Below are positions 13,226-20,863 of a stretch of DNA of 29,260 bases, piece after piece. Position 1 is the first letter of the stretch, and every line of letters starts with the position of its first letter. This stretch comes from an uncultured Bacilli bacterium (GTDB lineage Bacteria; Bacillota_I; Bacilli_A; RF39; UBA660): NCBI GenBank assembly GCA_910587535.1, contig CAJUKM010000013.1, positions 1-29,260 on the forward strand, in the 5' to 3' direction. The position numbers and the translations under genes are program-made. The notes under the pieces were generated by a model. It made no database searches, was not told the origin of the DNA, and was given only the letters and a program-made list of their open reading frames with translations.

Positions 13226-14026
13226 ATGTTTAAAAGAAAAGTCAAATGCTTAGATGAGGAACTATACGTTGAATACTACTTACAAAAACAAAAAGAAAAT
13301 TTATGTATAGGCCCTAAAGATTTGATTCGCATAGCTATTTATATAGGTGTTACTATTTTAATGTGTGTGATTGCCGCTATTAAAGTTAATCCGTTACTAA
13401 TATGTATGACACTACCGATATATTATGGGGGTTTATTATATGATATGAAGTCCATGAGAAAAAGAAAAGATGTACAACAGAAGCCAAAAAAATTTAATAG
13501 TGACGAATTTCGAAGAGAAACACATCTACAATACATAAAAAGTAAATCTCAAGATACGATTGCTTACGAAGAAGCTTTAGATAAACAAATGGAACAAAGA
13601 GAGAAAAATAAAAAATGCGTCGACCTTTATCCACAAAAAAAGGAAATCGTAGAGAGATTGTTATACGAAGTAGACGCATATCAATCAATCTATAAATTGC
13701 CTGAATTAACTTTGAAAGCCTCGACATTGGAAATGTTCTTTAACCACTTATATGATGCATTATATGCTAGACATAATAGTACTATCACATGTTATAGAAT
13801 AATGAGTAAGTGGCTTCGCACAGTACTGGCAAAGACATTATGTGAAAAGAGAACTGAACCTTTAACCTTACGAGATTTATTAAAATATTTAATATGGATA
13901 GAACCCAACGTATTGAGTAAAACAGACACTAGAAATTTAGAGAAAATTATATTAACAGAAAATTTAGAGTTAGAAAGAAGCGAAAAAATTATACAGTTTA
14001 CTCCTATAGAACATTATAAACATTAG
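13226..14026 (+). CDS. Unknown protein with two membrane helices
   Basis: A 266-residue protein I do not recognise. An amphipathic, charged N-terminus (about 1-30) is followed by two transmembrane helices (about 33-52 and 54-73) forming a hairpin. A soluble basic/helical C-terminal part of about 190 residues follows, containing LYPQKKEIVERLLYEVDAY and a basic YRIMSKWLRTVLAKTL helix. The topology suggests a C-terminal cytoplasmic domain tethered to the membrane. The start is ATG 13226, eight bases after AAGGGGAG; the frame is open earlier but upstream codons lie in the promoter. It is a single-gene unit. Confidence 0.7.
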   Translation: MFKRKVKCLDEELYVEYYLQKQKENLCIGPKDLIRIAIYIGVTILMCVIAAIKVNPLLICMTLPIYYGGLLYDMKSMRKRKDVQQKPKKFNSDEFRRETHLQYIKSKSQDTIAYEEALDKQMEQREKNKKCVDLYPQKKEIVERLLYEVDAYQSIYKLPELTLKASTLEMFFNHLYDALYARHNSTITCYRIMSKWLRTVLAKTLCEKRTEPLTLRDLLKYLIWIEPNVLSKTDTRNLEKIILTENLELERSEKIIQFTPIEHYKH

Positions 14027-14060
14027 GATTGTATCTTTTTAAAAAGAAATAACGTCACAT

Positions 14061-14090
14061 ATTTGTAAAATTTACTATTTTTTTACAAAT
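14061..14090. repeat. Inverted repeat 3' of the unknown membrane protein gene
   Basis: Perfect 10-base arms ATTTGTAAAA (14061-14070) and TTTTACAAAT (14081-14090) with a 10-base spacer and no following T run. The TTGTAAA/TTTACAA core is the same as in the repeat at 2731-2763. Confidence 0.65.
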
Positions 14091-14114
14091 AGAACAAAAA
14101 TATATTTACACACA

Positions 14115-14147
14115 AAAAAATTGAAGTTATATACTCCAATTTTTTAT
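14115..14147. terminator. Bidirectional terminator between convergent genes
   Basis: AAAAAATTG (14115-14123) pairs with CAATTTTTT (14137-14145), with extra pairing in the AAGT/ACTC interior. T runs flank it on both strands. It serves the 13226 gene and the slipin gene. Confidence 0.8.
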
Positions 14148-14926
14148 TTTTTGTGAACTATTTTTTTTACTATGTCTGATCCACTAACATTTTCGCTACC
14201 GAATGCTTGTAAAACTTCTATTGGTACTGCAAAAATTATTGTATTGGACTGATCAGATGATATATCATTTATGGTAGCAAGCGTTCTCAAATGAAGTGCT
14301 CCAGGTGTTCTCGCCATCGTTTCAGCTGCTTCAGCTAAGTTTCTACTTGCTTCAACTTCACCGATAGATTTAGTAATAACAGCCATCTTTTCGCGTTCAG
14401 CCTCGGCAACTTTTGCTATAACTCTTTGCATCTCTTCTGGCAAGCGAACGTCTTTCAATTCGACGTTTTCAACCTTGATTCCCCAAGGATCAGTTGCTTC
14501 ATCGATTATCTTACATATATTTTCACTGATCTTCTCGCGCTCGGAAAGCAACTCATCTAGAGTAACTGCTCCGACAGCATTTCTCATCGTAGTCTGTGCC
14601 AACTGTCCAACAGCATAGTAATAATCCTGAACAGCTAATATAGATTTACTAGCATCGAATATATTGTAATAAATTACAGCATTAATTCTGACAGAAACGT
14701 TATCTTTAGTGATAGCGTCTTGCTCGGGAACATCTACTGCCTTAGTACGGACATCGACTTTTCTATAGCTTTGTAAGACAGGTAATACGATATTCCAACC
14801 TGGATTTAAAATTCTACTGAATTTACCAAAAGTGAATAGTACACCTTTTTCATATTCTTCGACCTGTTTTATAGAACATAGAACGACGATAATCGCGATT
14901 ATGATAATTCCGAATAAAATTCCCAT
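14144..14926 (-). CDS. Slipin (stomatin/SPFH domain membrane protein)
   Basis: A 260-residue SPFH protein of the slipin group, scaffold proteins that assemble on the membrane. One N-terminal hydrophobic segment (about residues 2-18) is followed by the SPFH domain. Hallmarks are YEKGVLFTFGKFSRILNPGW, DVPEQDAITKDNVSV, YYAVGQLAQTTMRNAVG, ISENICKIIDEATDPWGIKV and LPEEMQRVIAKVAEAEREK. A helical C-terminal part follows. AAGGAG precedes the ATG. Slipins often pair with an NfeD membrane protein; none is present here, so it is an orphan slipin. Confidence 0.93.
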   Translation of the reverse strand: MGILFGIIIIAIIVVLCSIKQVEEYEKGVLFTFGKFSRILNPGWNIVLPVLQSYRKVDVRTKAVDVPEQDAITKDNVSVRINAVIYYNIFDASKSILAVQDYYYAVGQLAQTTMRNAVGAVTLDELLSEREKISENICKIIDEATDPWGIKVENVELKDVRLPEEMQRVIAKVAEAEREKMAVITKSIGEVEASRNLAEAAETMARTPGALHLRTLATINDISSDQSNTIIFAVPIEVLQAFGSENVSGSDIVKKIVHKK

Positions 14927-14946
14927 ATAAAACTCCTTTCAGTTAT

Positions 14947-14974
14947 ATTTTAACATACATTATGAAGAACTCAA
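14947..14974 (-). promoter_or_regulatory. Slipin promoter
   Basis: On the minus strand, TTGAGT (14974-14969), 16-base spacer, TAAAAT (14952-14947), preceded by TGT (extended -10). Confidence 0.65.
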
Positions 14975-15003
14975 GAGAAGTATGTCTATTTTTGCCGAAG
15001 TAT

Positions 15004-15032
15004 TTGACAAAAAAACAAAATAATTATATCAT
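15004..15032 (+). promoter_or_regulatory. Promoter of the 15057-16827 operon
   Basis: TTGACA (15004-15009), 17-base spacer, TATCAT (15027-15032). Confidence 0.72.
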
Positions 15033-15056
15033 TCTAGTTAGAATAGGGTTGGTCAG

Positions 15057-15593
15057 ATGAAAAGATACTATAGAGTTCAACTCGTGATAGACGTGGTACT
15101 GATTCTCGAAGGGTTACTTATTTACATGTTTCCAGAAGTGTCTGCTTTCAATGCAAACATAGTTTTTTATACTATGATGGCAATATACGCAGGGTTAGAA
15201 CTGTGTGAATTTTTATTCATAAGAGATTTTAAAGAGCCTCTATATTTATTCTTCGTAAGTGCCGTCTGCGCTTTTAGTGGCTTTTTTCTAAAATCCTATG
15301 ATGCGAGTATTGTGTTATCCTTAACTTTAGTCGCTTGGATACTGATGATATCCATAATCAAGATAGCTTCTTTAGAAAACATATATGAAAAAAAGAGCCA
15401 TCTTTTTACAATAAAACTGGGAGCTCTTAGCGCACTTATCTTGATTTCACTTTTAGTTGCGATCAACATCTATTATAGACTTAGTACACTGGCCTATATG
15501 TTAGCACTTCTGTACCTCTGCTACGGCTTTTTGGAGTTCGGTATGGATTTTCTAGACTATTTGAGTGACGATATAAAATTTTTAAAGGAGTAA
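15057..15593 (+). CDS. Six-helix membrane protein (HdeD/DUF308-like)
   Basis: A 178-residue protein that is almost entirely hydrophobic, with six predicted helices in three hairpins and short polar loops (LFIRDFKEP, SLENIYEKKSH). The paired-helix repeat and the small size resemble the HdeD/DUF308 family, whose function is unclear. The repeated LxxGLL..MFP-like start of the first hairpin supports this only weakly. A weak ribosome binding site (AGGG) precedes the ATG. The phosphorylase gene follows after 4 bases, its ribosome binding site lying inside the end of this gene. Confidence 0.6.
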   Translation: MKRYYRVQLVIDVVLILEGLLIYMFPEVSAFNANIVFYTMMAIYAGLELCEFLFIRDFKEPLYLFFVSAVCAFSGFFLKSYDASIVLSLTLVAWILMISIIKIASLENIYEKKSHLFTIKLGALSALILISLLVAINIYYRLSTLAYMLALLYLCYGFLEFGMDFLDYLSDDIKFLKE

Positions 15594-15597
15594 TAAA

Positions 15598-16827
15598 ATG
15601 AGTATTATTGATATTATTGACAAAAAAAGACGTGGAGAAGAATTGAGTAAGGCTGAATTGAGTGAAATATTCTTGGGCTATCAAAGCGAAAAAGTAGAAG
15701 ACTACCAGATGTCTAGTTTATTGATGGCAATTTGTATAAACGGAATGACTATGGAAGAGACACTTACACTTACAGATCTCATGCTATATAGTGGACAGAA
15801 GATGGACAGCTCTAAAGTAGAAGGTCTCATGGTAGATAAACACTCAACGGGTGGTGTAGGAGATAAAACTAGTTTGATAATAGGACCAATTATGGCTGCA
15901 TTAGGCCTCAAAATGGGAAAACTATCCGGAAGGGGATTAGGCTTTACAGGTGGTACTATAGACAAACTAGAAAGCATTCCAGGCTTCCGTGTAGCACTTA
16001 CAAAGGAGGAATTTATCTATGATTTAAACAAGGTAGGATTTACTGAGTGTGAACAGACTCCAGAATTTACACCACTAGATAAAAAGATATATAACTTGAG
16101 AAGTGTGACCGGAACGGTTTCATCTATTCCCTTGATCGCTTCTTCGGTGATGAGTAAAAAACTTGCCGTCGGAGCAGACTTCATATTGATAGATTTAAAA
16201 GTCGGCTCAGGTGCACTGATACAGACGAAAAAAGAAGCTGTAGAACTTGCGAGTACCCTAATCGAAATAGGAAAAGCCTATAATAAAATAGTCATTCCAG
16301 TTTTAACCGACATGAATAGACCATTAGGTGACAACGTAGGAAATGCTTTAGAAATCATCGAGGCGATGGATGTCCTCAAAGGAAAAACGGGCGTCTTAAG
16401 AGATTTGGTAATAGAACTATCGAGCACACTTTATAGTCGTGCTAAAAAAATAAATCTCGATGTCGCCAAAGAAGAGGTCAAGAAATGTTTAGATAACGGT
16501 CTAGCCTATGAAAAATTTATGGAATTCGTAAAAATGCAAGGTGGAGATATAGATAAATTAGAATTGGCTTCCGTTATGAAACCAGTATATGCATCCGAAG
16601 AAGGACGACTTAAAGATATAAGTGCTCGTGAAATAGGCCGCTTGGTGTTAGAATTAGGGGGCGGACGAAAAAAGAAAGGCGACGCGATCGATTACGGAGT
16701 AGGAATCGTTATTAACAAGCATATCGACGATAATATCGTTAAAGGGGATATCTTATGCTACCTCTACCAAAACGATGAATTAGACAGAACAGACGACGTA
16801 TTAAAAGCTTTTACCATTGTAAAGTGA
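15598..16827 (+). CDS. pdp: Pyrimidine-nucleoside phosphorylase
   Basis: Cytoplasmic salvage enzyme that splits uridine/thymidine-type nucleosides with phosphate. The N-terminal helical domain ends near residue 75. The phosphate/nucleoside site is DKHSTGGVGDKTS, and KLSGRGLGFTGGTIDKLESI is the strongest family signature. DLKVGSGALIQTKKEA and LGDNVGNALEI are also characteristic. At 409 residues it is slightly shorter than the usual ~430, with a compact C-terminal domain. AAAGGAG lies before the ATG within the end of the preceding gene. Thymidine phosphorylase (deoA) is the close alternative; the Pdp form is favoured because it is the common one in Bacilli. Confidence 0.93.
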   Translation: MSIIDIIDKKRRGEELSKAELSEIFLGYQSEKVEDYQMSSLLMAICINGMTMEETLTLTDLMLYSGQKMDSSKVEGLMVDKHSTGGVGDKTSLIIGPIMAALGLKMGKLSGRGLGFTGGTIDKLESIPGFRVALTKEEFIYDLNKVGFTECEQTPEFTPLDKKIYNLRSVTGTVSSIPLIASSVMSKKLAVGADFILIDLKVGSGALIQTKKEAVELASTLIEIGKAYNKIVIPVLTDMNRPLGDNVGNALEIIEAMDVLKGKTGVLRDLVIELSSTLYSRAKKINLDVAKEEVKKCLDNGLAYEKFMEFVKMQGGDIDKLELASVMKPVYASEEGRLKDISAREIGRLVLELGGGRKKKGDAIDYGVGIVINKHIDDNIVKGDILCYLYQNDELDRTDDVLKAFTIVK

Positions 16828-16840
16828 ACGCAAATAATGG

Positions 16841-16869
16841 TTAAAAATTTTTAGGTTCTATTATATAAT
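16841..16869 (+). promoter_or_regulatory. murG promoter
   Basis: TATAAT at 16864-16869 with a weak TTAAAA -35 (16841-16846) at 17 bases. Confidence 0.55.
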
Positions 16870-16890
16870 TGTAATGGGAGGTTGTAGTAA

Positions 16891-17961
16891 ATGAAAGCGT
16901 TAATTACAGCTGGAGGTACTGGAGGACATATATATCCAGCACTAGCCATTATAGATAAAATAAGAGAGATAGAACCAAATAGTGAATTCATCTATGTTGG
17001 TACAACCAATAGAATGGAAAAAGATATCGTTCCAGCTAAAGGAATCGAATACGTCGGAATAGAGATGTATGGGCTTTCTAAAAATATTTTTAGAGATTTA
17101 AAAATATTGACCTTAATAATTAAAAACGAAAAAAAGATTAAAGATTTAATAAAAAGATTCAATCCTGATATCGTAATAGGAACTGGAGGCTATGTTACTT
17201 ATCCAGTTATAAAAGCTGCAAAAGCAATGCATAAAAAAGTATTCATACATGAACAAAATTCAATACCGGGAAAATCGAACAAGATGCTCGCTAGAATAGC
17301 TGATAGAATAGGCGTAAGTTTTGAAGACAGTAAAGAACACTTCGAGAAAAATAAAGTTATTTATACTGGAAATCCTTGTAGTGAAAGAGCTCTTTCTATA
17401 CCAAAAATATCTAGAACCAGATATGGACTTTCTCAAGATAAGAAATTCATTCTTATGGTCCAAGGAAGTTTAGGGAGTACATCGATAAACGAAAAAATGC
17501 AAGAGTTCTTATCCTCAATCGATGATGAAGACTATGAAGTTTTATACATAACTGGAAAAAAATCTTATGAAGAATTTAAAAAGAACAAATTGAGTAAGAA
17601 CGTTTTTGTCGAACCATATATCGAAAATCTTTCAGGACTGATGAAAGATGCCGATATAATCGTCAGTAGGGCAGGAGCTAGTTCTATAAGTGAGATAATA
17701 GCGCTTAAAAAAATTGCTATTTTAATACCCAGCCCATATGTTGCTAACAACCATCAATTTTTCAATGCATTATCTTGTTCAAAAAATAAAGCTTGCATAA
17801 TGATTGAAGAAAGTGAGTTAACCGCAAAGACACTAAAAAAACAGATAGATGCGATTTTAAATGATCTAGAACTTCAAGTTAATATGCGCCTAAATCTTTC
17901 TAAAATGCAAAAAAATGACAGTAGTACGACGATATATGAGACTATAAAGGAAATGATTTGA
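16891..17961 (+). CDS. murG: UDP-GlcNAc transferase MurG (lipid II synthesis)
   Basis: Peripheral membrane enzyme that adds GlcNAc to lipid I to give lipid II, the peptidoglycan precursor. The N-terminal GGTGGHIYPALAI loop and GTGGYVTYPVIKAA line the acceptor/membrane side. HEQNSIPGKSNKML follows. The donor site in the C-terminal half has ISRAGASSISEIIALKK and PSPYVANNHQFFNA. At 356 residues it is full length. GGGAGG precedes the ATG. The next gene is divIB, 6 bases on, a dcw-type arrangement without murB between them. Confidence 0.96.
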   Translation: MKALITAGGTGGHIYPALAIIDKIREIEPNSEFIYVGTTNRMEKDIVPAKGIEYVGIEMYGLSKNIFRDLKILTLIIKNEKKIKDLIKRFNPDIVIGTGGYVTYPVIKAAKAMHKKVFIHEQNSIPGKSNKMLARIADRIGVSFEDSKEHFEKNKVIYTGNPCSERALSIPKISRTRYGLSQDKKFILMVQGSLGSTSINEKMQEFLSSIDDEDYEVLYITGKKSYEEFKKNKLSKNVFVEPYIENLSGLMKDADIIVSRAGASSISEIIALKKIAILIPSPYVANNHQFFNALSCSKNKACIMIEESELTAKTLKKQIDAILNDLELQVNMRLNLSKMQKNDSSTTIYETIKEMI

Positions 17962-17967
17962 TAAAAA

Positions 17968-18699
17968 ATGGAAGAAAAGAGAGTAAAAACAAAAAAGGTT
18001 GTAAAAAGAAGACTCAAATTAAAAGGAGTCTTGTTTTTGATGCTCTTTTTTGCTCTTTTCTTCCTAGTAGTAAACTACCTATTAAAGGTGGAAATTAAGC
18101 ATATTGGAGTAACTGGTAACACCTATGCTAAAGATTCTGCAATAATCGCCAGTTCAGAACTTACAGAAGATGTTTCATTTTTAGGATTCTCAGAAAATAA
18201 GACTTGTGAAAAGATAAATTCCAATCCGCTCATAAAGTCGTGCAAGATTGTTCGAAAATTAGGATTTAAAGTTGAAATAAAAGTAGAAGAAAACGTTCCT
18301 CTTTTCTATTATGTAAACGAAAACTCTACCGTTTTATCGAATGGTGATAGAATAGATGGAACTAATACGTTTGGGTTACCTAGACTTATAAACAATGTTA
18401 CAGAGAAGGTTCTAGAAGAATTTGTCGATAGACTTTCTAATATAAAAAGTGATATAATACACTCCATCAGCGAAATCGAGTATGCACCGAGCGCTTCCGA
18501 AGATGGTAAACTTATCGATGAAGAGAGATTTATGATGATCATGAACGATGGAAATACTGTATATATAAACAATAAAAAGATGAACATTTTAAACAGCTAC
18601 GATAAAATATATGCTAGTATTGGAGAGGAAAAGGGCACATTTAACTTCGACTGCGATTTCGATAATTACCTATTTACTAGGTACGAAGAAGGCGTATAG
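17968..18699 (+). CDS. divIB: Cell division protein DivIB/FtsQ
   Basis: Divisome membrane protein. A basic cytoplasmic tail (about residues 1-18, MEEKRVKTKKVVKRR) is followed by one transmembrane helix (about 19-40). A POTRA domain starts at VEIKHIGVTGNTYAKDSAII and runs through NPLIKSCKIVRKLGFKVEIKVEE. The FtsQ/beta domain with FYYVNENSTVLSNGDRID comes next, and the protein ends after a short tail. Length 243 residues. No clear ribosome binding site precedes the ATG (AAGG is about 17 bases away), so translation is probably coupled to murG 6 bases upstream. Confidence 0.92.
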   Translation: MEEKRVKTKKVVKRRLKLKGVLFLMLFFALFFLVVNYLLKVEIKHIGVTGNTYAKDSAIIASSELTEDVSFLGFSENKTCEKINSNPLIKSCKIVRKLGFKVEIKVEENVPLFYYVNENSTVLSNGDRIDGTNTFGLPRLINNVTEKVLEEFVDRLSNIKSDIIHSISEIEYAPSASEDGKLIDEERFMMIMNDGNTVYINNKKMNILNSYDKIYASIGEEKGTFNFDCDFDNYLFTRYEEGV

Positions 18700-18701
18700 A
18701 T

Positions 18702-19292
18702 ATGAACTATGATAAAGAGATGGAAAATCTGATTAAAACCCTAGATCACGTTCCTACTTTGCTATTACATTCCTGTTGTGCACCGTGCAGCAGTGCAGTA
18801 ATAGAAAGACTTAAGGACCATTTTGATATAACCATTCTATATTACAATCCCAATATAGAACCTAAAGAAGAGTACGATAGAAGAAAAGAAGAACAAAAGA
18901 GGTTTTTGTCAAAGATAAAAAGTGCCAACAGATTAAATATCATAGACGCAGATTACGATAACGAAAGATATAAAGAATTGATAAAAGGACACGAAGACGA
19001 CGAAGAAAGAGGTCCTAGATGCTATATTTGTTATAAAAACAGAATAGAATATACAAAGAAAAAGGCACAAAATTTAGGATATGAGTTTTTTGGTACTACA
19101 CTTTCAGTAAGTCCATACAAACTTTCGAGTTGGATAAATGAGATAGGTCTTAATTTAGAAGATGAAAAAACAAGATTTCTGGTCTCGGATTTTAAAAAGC
19201 GAGAAGGATATAAAAGAAGTATAGAATTTTCTAAAATATATGGACTATATAGACAAGATTACTGTGGATGTATTTACTCTAAAAAAGAATAA
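18702..19292 (+). CDS. queH: Epoxyqueuosine reductase QueH
   Basis: Last enzyme of queuosine synthesis, reducing epoxyqueuosine in tRNA; the non-homologous replacement of QueG. All family cysteines are visible: SCCAPCSS near the N-terminus, RCYICYKNRI in the middle and DYCGCIY at the C-terminus. These hold an iron-sulfur cluster and a second metal. YYNPNIEPKEEYDRRKEEQ and TTLSVSPYKLS are also typical. Length 196 residues. It begins 2 bases after the divIB stop, so it is the third gene of the murG unit, with no evident functional link to the division genes. Confidence 0.95.
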   Translation: MNYDKEMENLIKTLDHVPTLLLHSCCAPCSSAVIERLKDHFDITILYYNPNIEPKEEYDRRKEEQKRFLSKIKSANRLNIIDADYDNERYKELIKGHEDDEERGPRCYICYKNRIEYTKKKAQNLGYEFFGTTLSVSPYKLSSWINEIGLNLEDEKTRFLVSDFKKREGYKRSIEFSKIYGLYRQDYCGCIYSKKE

Positions 19293-19325
19293 TTTTACAC
19301 AAACTTTCGTTTTTATGCATTTTTC

Positions 19326-19354
19326 TTGCAATAAATATTTAGGTGTGCTAAAAT
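19326..19354 (+). promoter_or_regulatory. Promoter of the acidic membrane protein gene
   Basis: TTGCAA (19326-19331), 17-base spacer, TAAAAT (19349-19354) with TG at 19346-19347. Confidence 0.7.
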
Positions 19355-19389
19355 TTATATGAAAATAAAAGAGAAAAAGGTGGTTAACT

Positions 19390-20400
19390 ATGGGTTATAC
19401 TTTTAACGCATTCGTTAAATTTATTTCGGATGATCCAATAATGCTCGGTCTTTGCATCGCGATAGTAGTACTCGTAATCTTATTTATAGTCGTGCTCTTT
19501 CTAGGAAAAAGATCAGATAAAAAAGAAAAAGAGAATATAGATAATAAAGATAATCTGTTAAAGACAGAAATAAATATGGAACCTCTAAAAGATACTGAGC
19601 AATTTAGTCTTGATTTACAAGAGGACAATAAAGATTCTATAGAAACTACTATTGAACCTGAAACCTTAGATACAGCTGTAGAAAACTTAGATTTAAAAGA
19701 AATGCCAGAACAAGTATTGACACTCGAAGACGTAGAACTGCCTAATTTTGAAGATATAAAAGAAATCCCAGTTGTGATAGAAGAAAAACCTATACCTATA
19801 GAATTCAATTTAGAAGTCGAAAATGCGCCTAAGTTGGAAAGCGAGAACGATTCTATAGATAATCTTACAGTAGCTGAACCAGCTATTCCAGCATCTTTTG
19901 AAGATTTTAATATTAAAACAGATCCTAACATGGAAAATAAAATATCGTTAGAAAATGTATCTACAGAAAACGTCGATAATGAGAACTTATCGATTATCGA
20001 ATCTGCCGTGACTCCTGTAGAAGAGAACATATTCGATATTCCACAAACCGATGTAAAAGAAAAAAGAATACTTGAAACAGTTGATCCTCAAGTTAACAAT
20101 ATAGAAAGCTCTATGGATATAGAAATGCCTTTGATGACAGATTCTGTAAAGGATGAAGAACCTTCAGTCTACGAAAACATATTGGCAGATCTTCCAGAGA
20201 TTAAAGTAGATGCTTTCGATAAAACAGCGATATTAAAAACGATACCTAATATGATGCCAGTTGAAGAACCTGCAATAGATAATCCACCAAAAGAAAAAGA
20301 AGTAAAAGAATCTTTTGATGAACTAGATTTACCAAAGTTAAATACTAACAACACTAAATCCGTTTTAAATTCTATTAAAGGCGAATCCTTTGACATTTAA
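19390..20400 (+). CDS. TM-anchored, acidic low-complexity protein of unknown function
   Basis: A 336-residue protein. The first 15 residues are followed by one strong transmembrane helix (about 16-41) and a basic stop-transfer stretch (GKRSDKKEKE). The remaining ~285 residues are rich in Glu, Asp, Asn and Pro, have no cysteine and show degenerate repeated patterns (for example PEQVLTLEDVELPNFEDI, IDNPPKEKEVKESFDELDLP). This composition predicts a mostly disordered tail on the cytoplasmic side. No domain is recognised. A GGTGG-type ribosome binding site precedes the ATG and a terminator follows, so it is monocistronic. A role as a flexible membrane adaptor is only a guess. Confidence 0.7.
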   Translation: MGYTFNAFVKFISDDPIMLGLCIAIVVLVILFIVVLFLGKRSDKKEKENIDNKDNLLKTEINMEPLKDTEQFSLDLQEDNKDSIETTIEPETLDTAVENLDLKEMPEQVLTLEDVELPNFEDIKEIPVVIEEKPIPIEFNLEVENAPKLESENDSIDNLTVAEPAIPASFEDFNIKTDPNMENKISLENVSTENVDNENLSIIESAVTPVEENIFDIPQTDVKEKRILETVDPQVNNIESSMDIEMPLMTDSVKDEEPSVYENILADLPEIKVDAFDKTAILKTIPNMMPVEEPAIDNPPKEKEVKESFDELDLPKLNTNNTKSVLNSIKGESFDI

Positions 20401-20422
20401 AGCTCCACTGATGGAGTTTTTT
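20401..20422 (+). terminator. Terminator of the acidic membrane protein gene
   Basis: CTCCA (20403-20407) and TGGAG (20412-20416) with a CTGA loop, followed by six T. Confidence 0.82.
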
Positions 20423-20423
20423 C

Positions 20424-20452
20424 TTGAGTTAAAAAGGCTTATATAATATTAT
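20424..20452 (+). promoter_or_regulatory. Promoter ahead of the protein-fragment region
   Basis: TTGAGT (20424-20429), 17-base spacer, TATTAT (20447-20452). A transcript from about 20459 would run through the degraded fragment to the structure at 20791-20851, about 390 nt. Confidence 0.5.
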
Positions 20453-20520
20453 TAAATGGGATAGGTTAATTCGCGTAGGCACGCATTACTGATAGGCATC
20501 TTTTTAGGCTATTTGTATAG

Positions 20521-20733
20521 ACTACTTATCGTTTGTGGTCGCTCTCGCCTAGAAATATGAACAGCAGTAATGCCAATGTATTCATGGTCAATAGTGATGG
20601 TCAACTCAACAACGATAATGTCAATAATACTGGCGGTGCGGTCGCTCCTAGCTACCTGTTAAGATTAGAAAATTCTAATGTCACCGAGAATCATCGGGAA
20701 TATCCTTATGATGAGAGGAAGCATCTAAAATAG
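20521..20733 (+). pseudogene. Degraded C-terminal fragment of a variable surface-type protein
   Basis: After an in-frame TAG at 20518 the frame reads TTYRLWSLSPRNMN, then SSNANVFMVNSDGQLNNDNV and NNTGGAVAPSYLLRL. The order WxLSP, serine/asparagine stretch, VNSDGxLNNxNVNNT and a final xPxxLL is that of C-terminal domains of large gut-Bacillota surface proteins (DUF6273/FISUMP-like, C-type-lectin-fold). Those normally read WWLRSP and end VRPVLNL. There is no start codon with a ribosome binding site and no upstream domain, and stops occur in all frames upstream. The base composition is visibly more GC-rich than neighbouring genes, suggesting foreign origin. The tail YPYDERKHLK is probably out of the original frame. 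It could be a non-coding template copy instead of a dead gene. Confidence 0.5.
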
Positions 20734-20790
20734 AAATTTTAGAATATTGGTAACAAATCTATTTCCAGTGAACTTTTGTTCCAAATACTT

Positions 20791-20851
20791 ATGAAGTACG
20801 TATTATCGTATAATTATAATTATGCGAATACTATAGGGCTTCATTTTTTTT
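20791..20851 (+). terminator. Long imperfect hairpin with T run
   Basis: ATGAAG (20791-20796) pairs with CTTCAT (20839-20844). Inside it GTATT (20800-20804) pairs with AATAC (20827-20831) and CG with CG, around a palindromic TATAATTATAATTA loop. Eight T end it (20844-20851). It would stop the transcript from 20459. Confidence 0.55.
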
Positions 20852-20863
20852 ATAAATATAAAC

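Noticed and set aside
19395..20030. 211-codon minus-strand frame inside the acidic membrane protein gene
   Set aside because: Serine-rich complement of Glu/Asp codons; no promoter or ribosome binding site. The plus frame has promoter, ribosome binding site, TM helix and terminator.
20459..20851. tmRNA, 6S RNA or SRP RNA at this promoter-terminator pair
   Set aside because: None of the conserved tmRNA ends, 6S bulged helix or SRP loop motifs are present, and a protein-like VNSDGxLNN pattern is visible.
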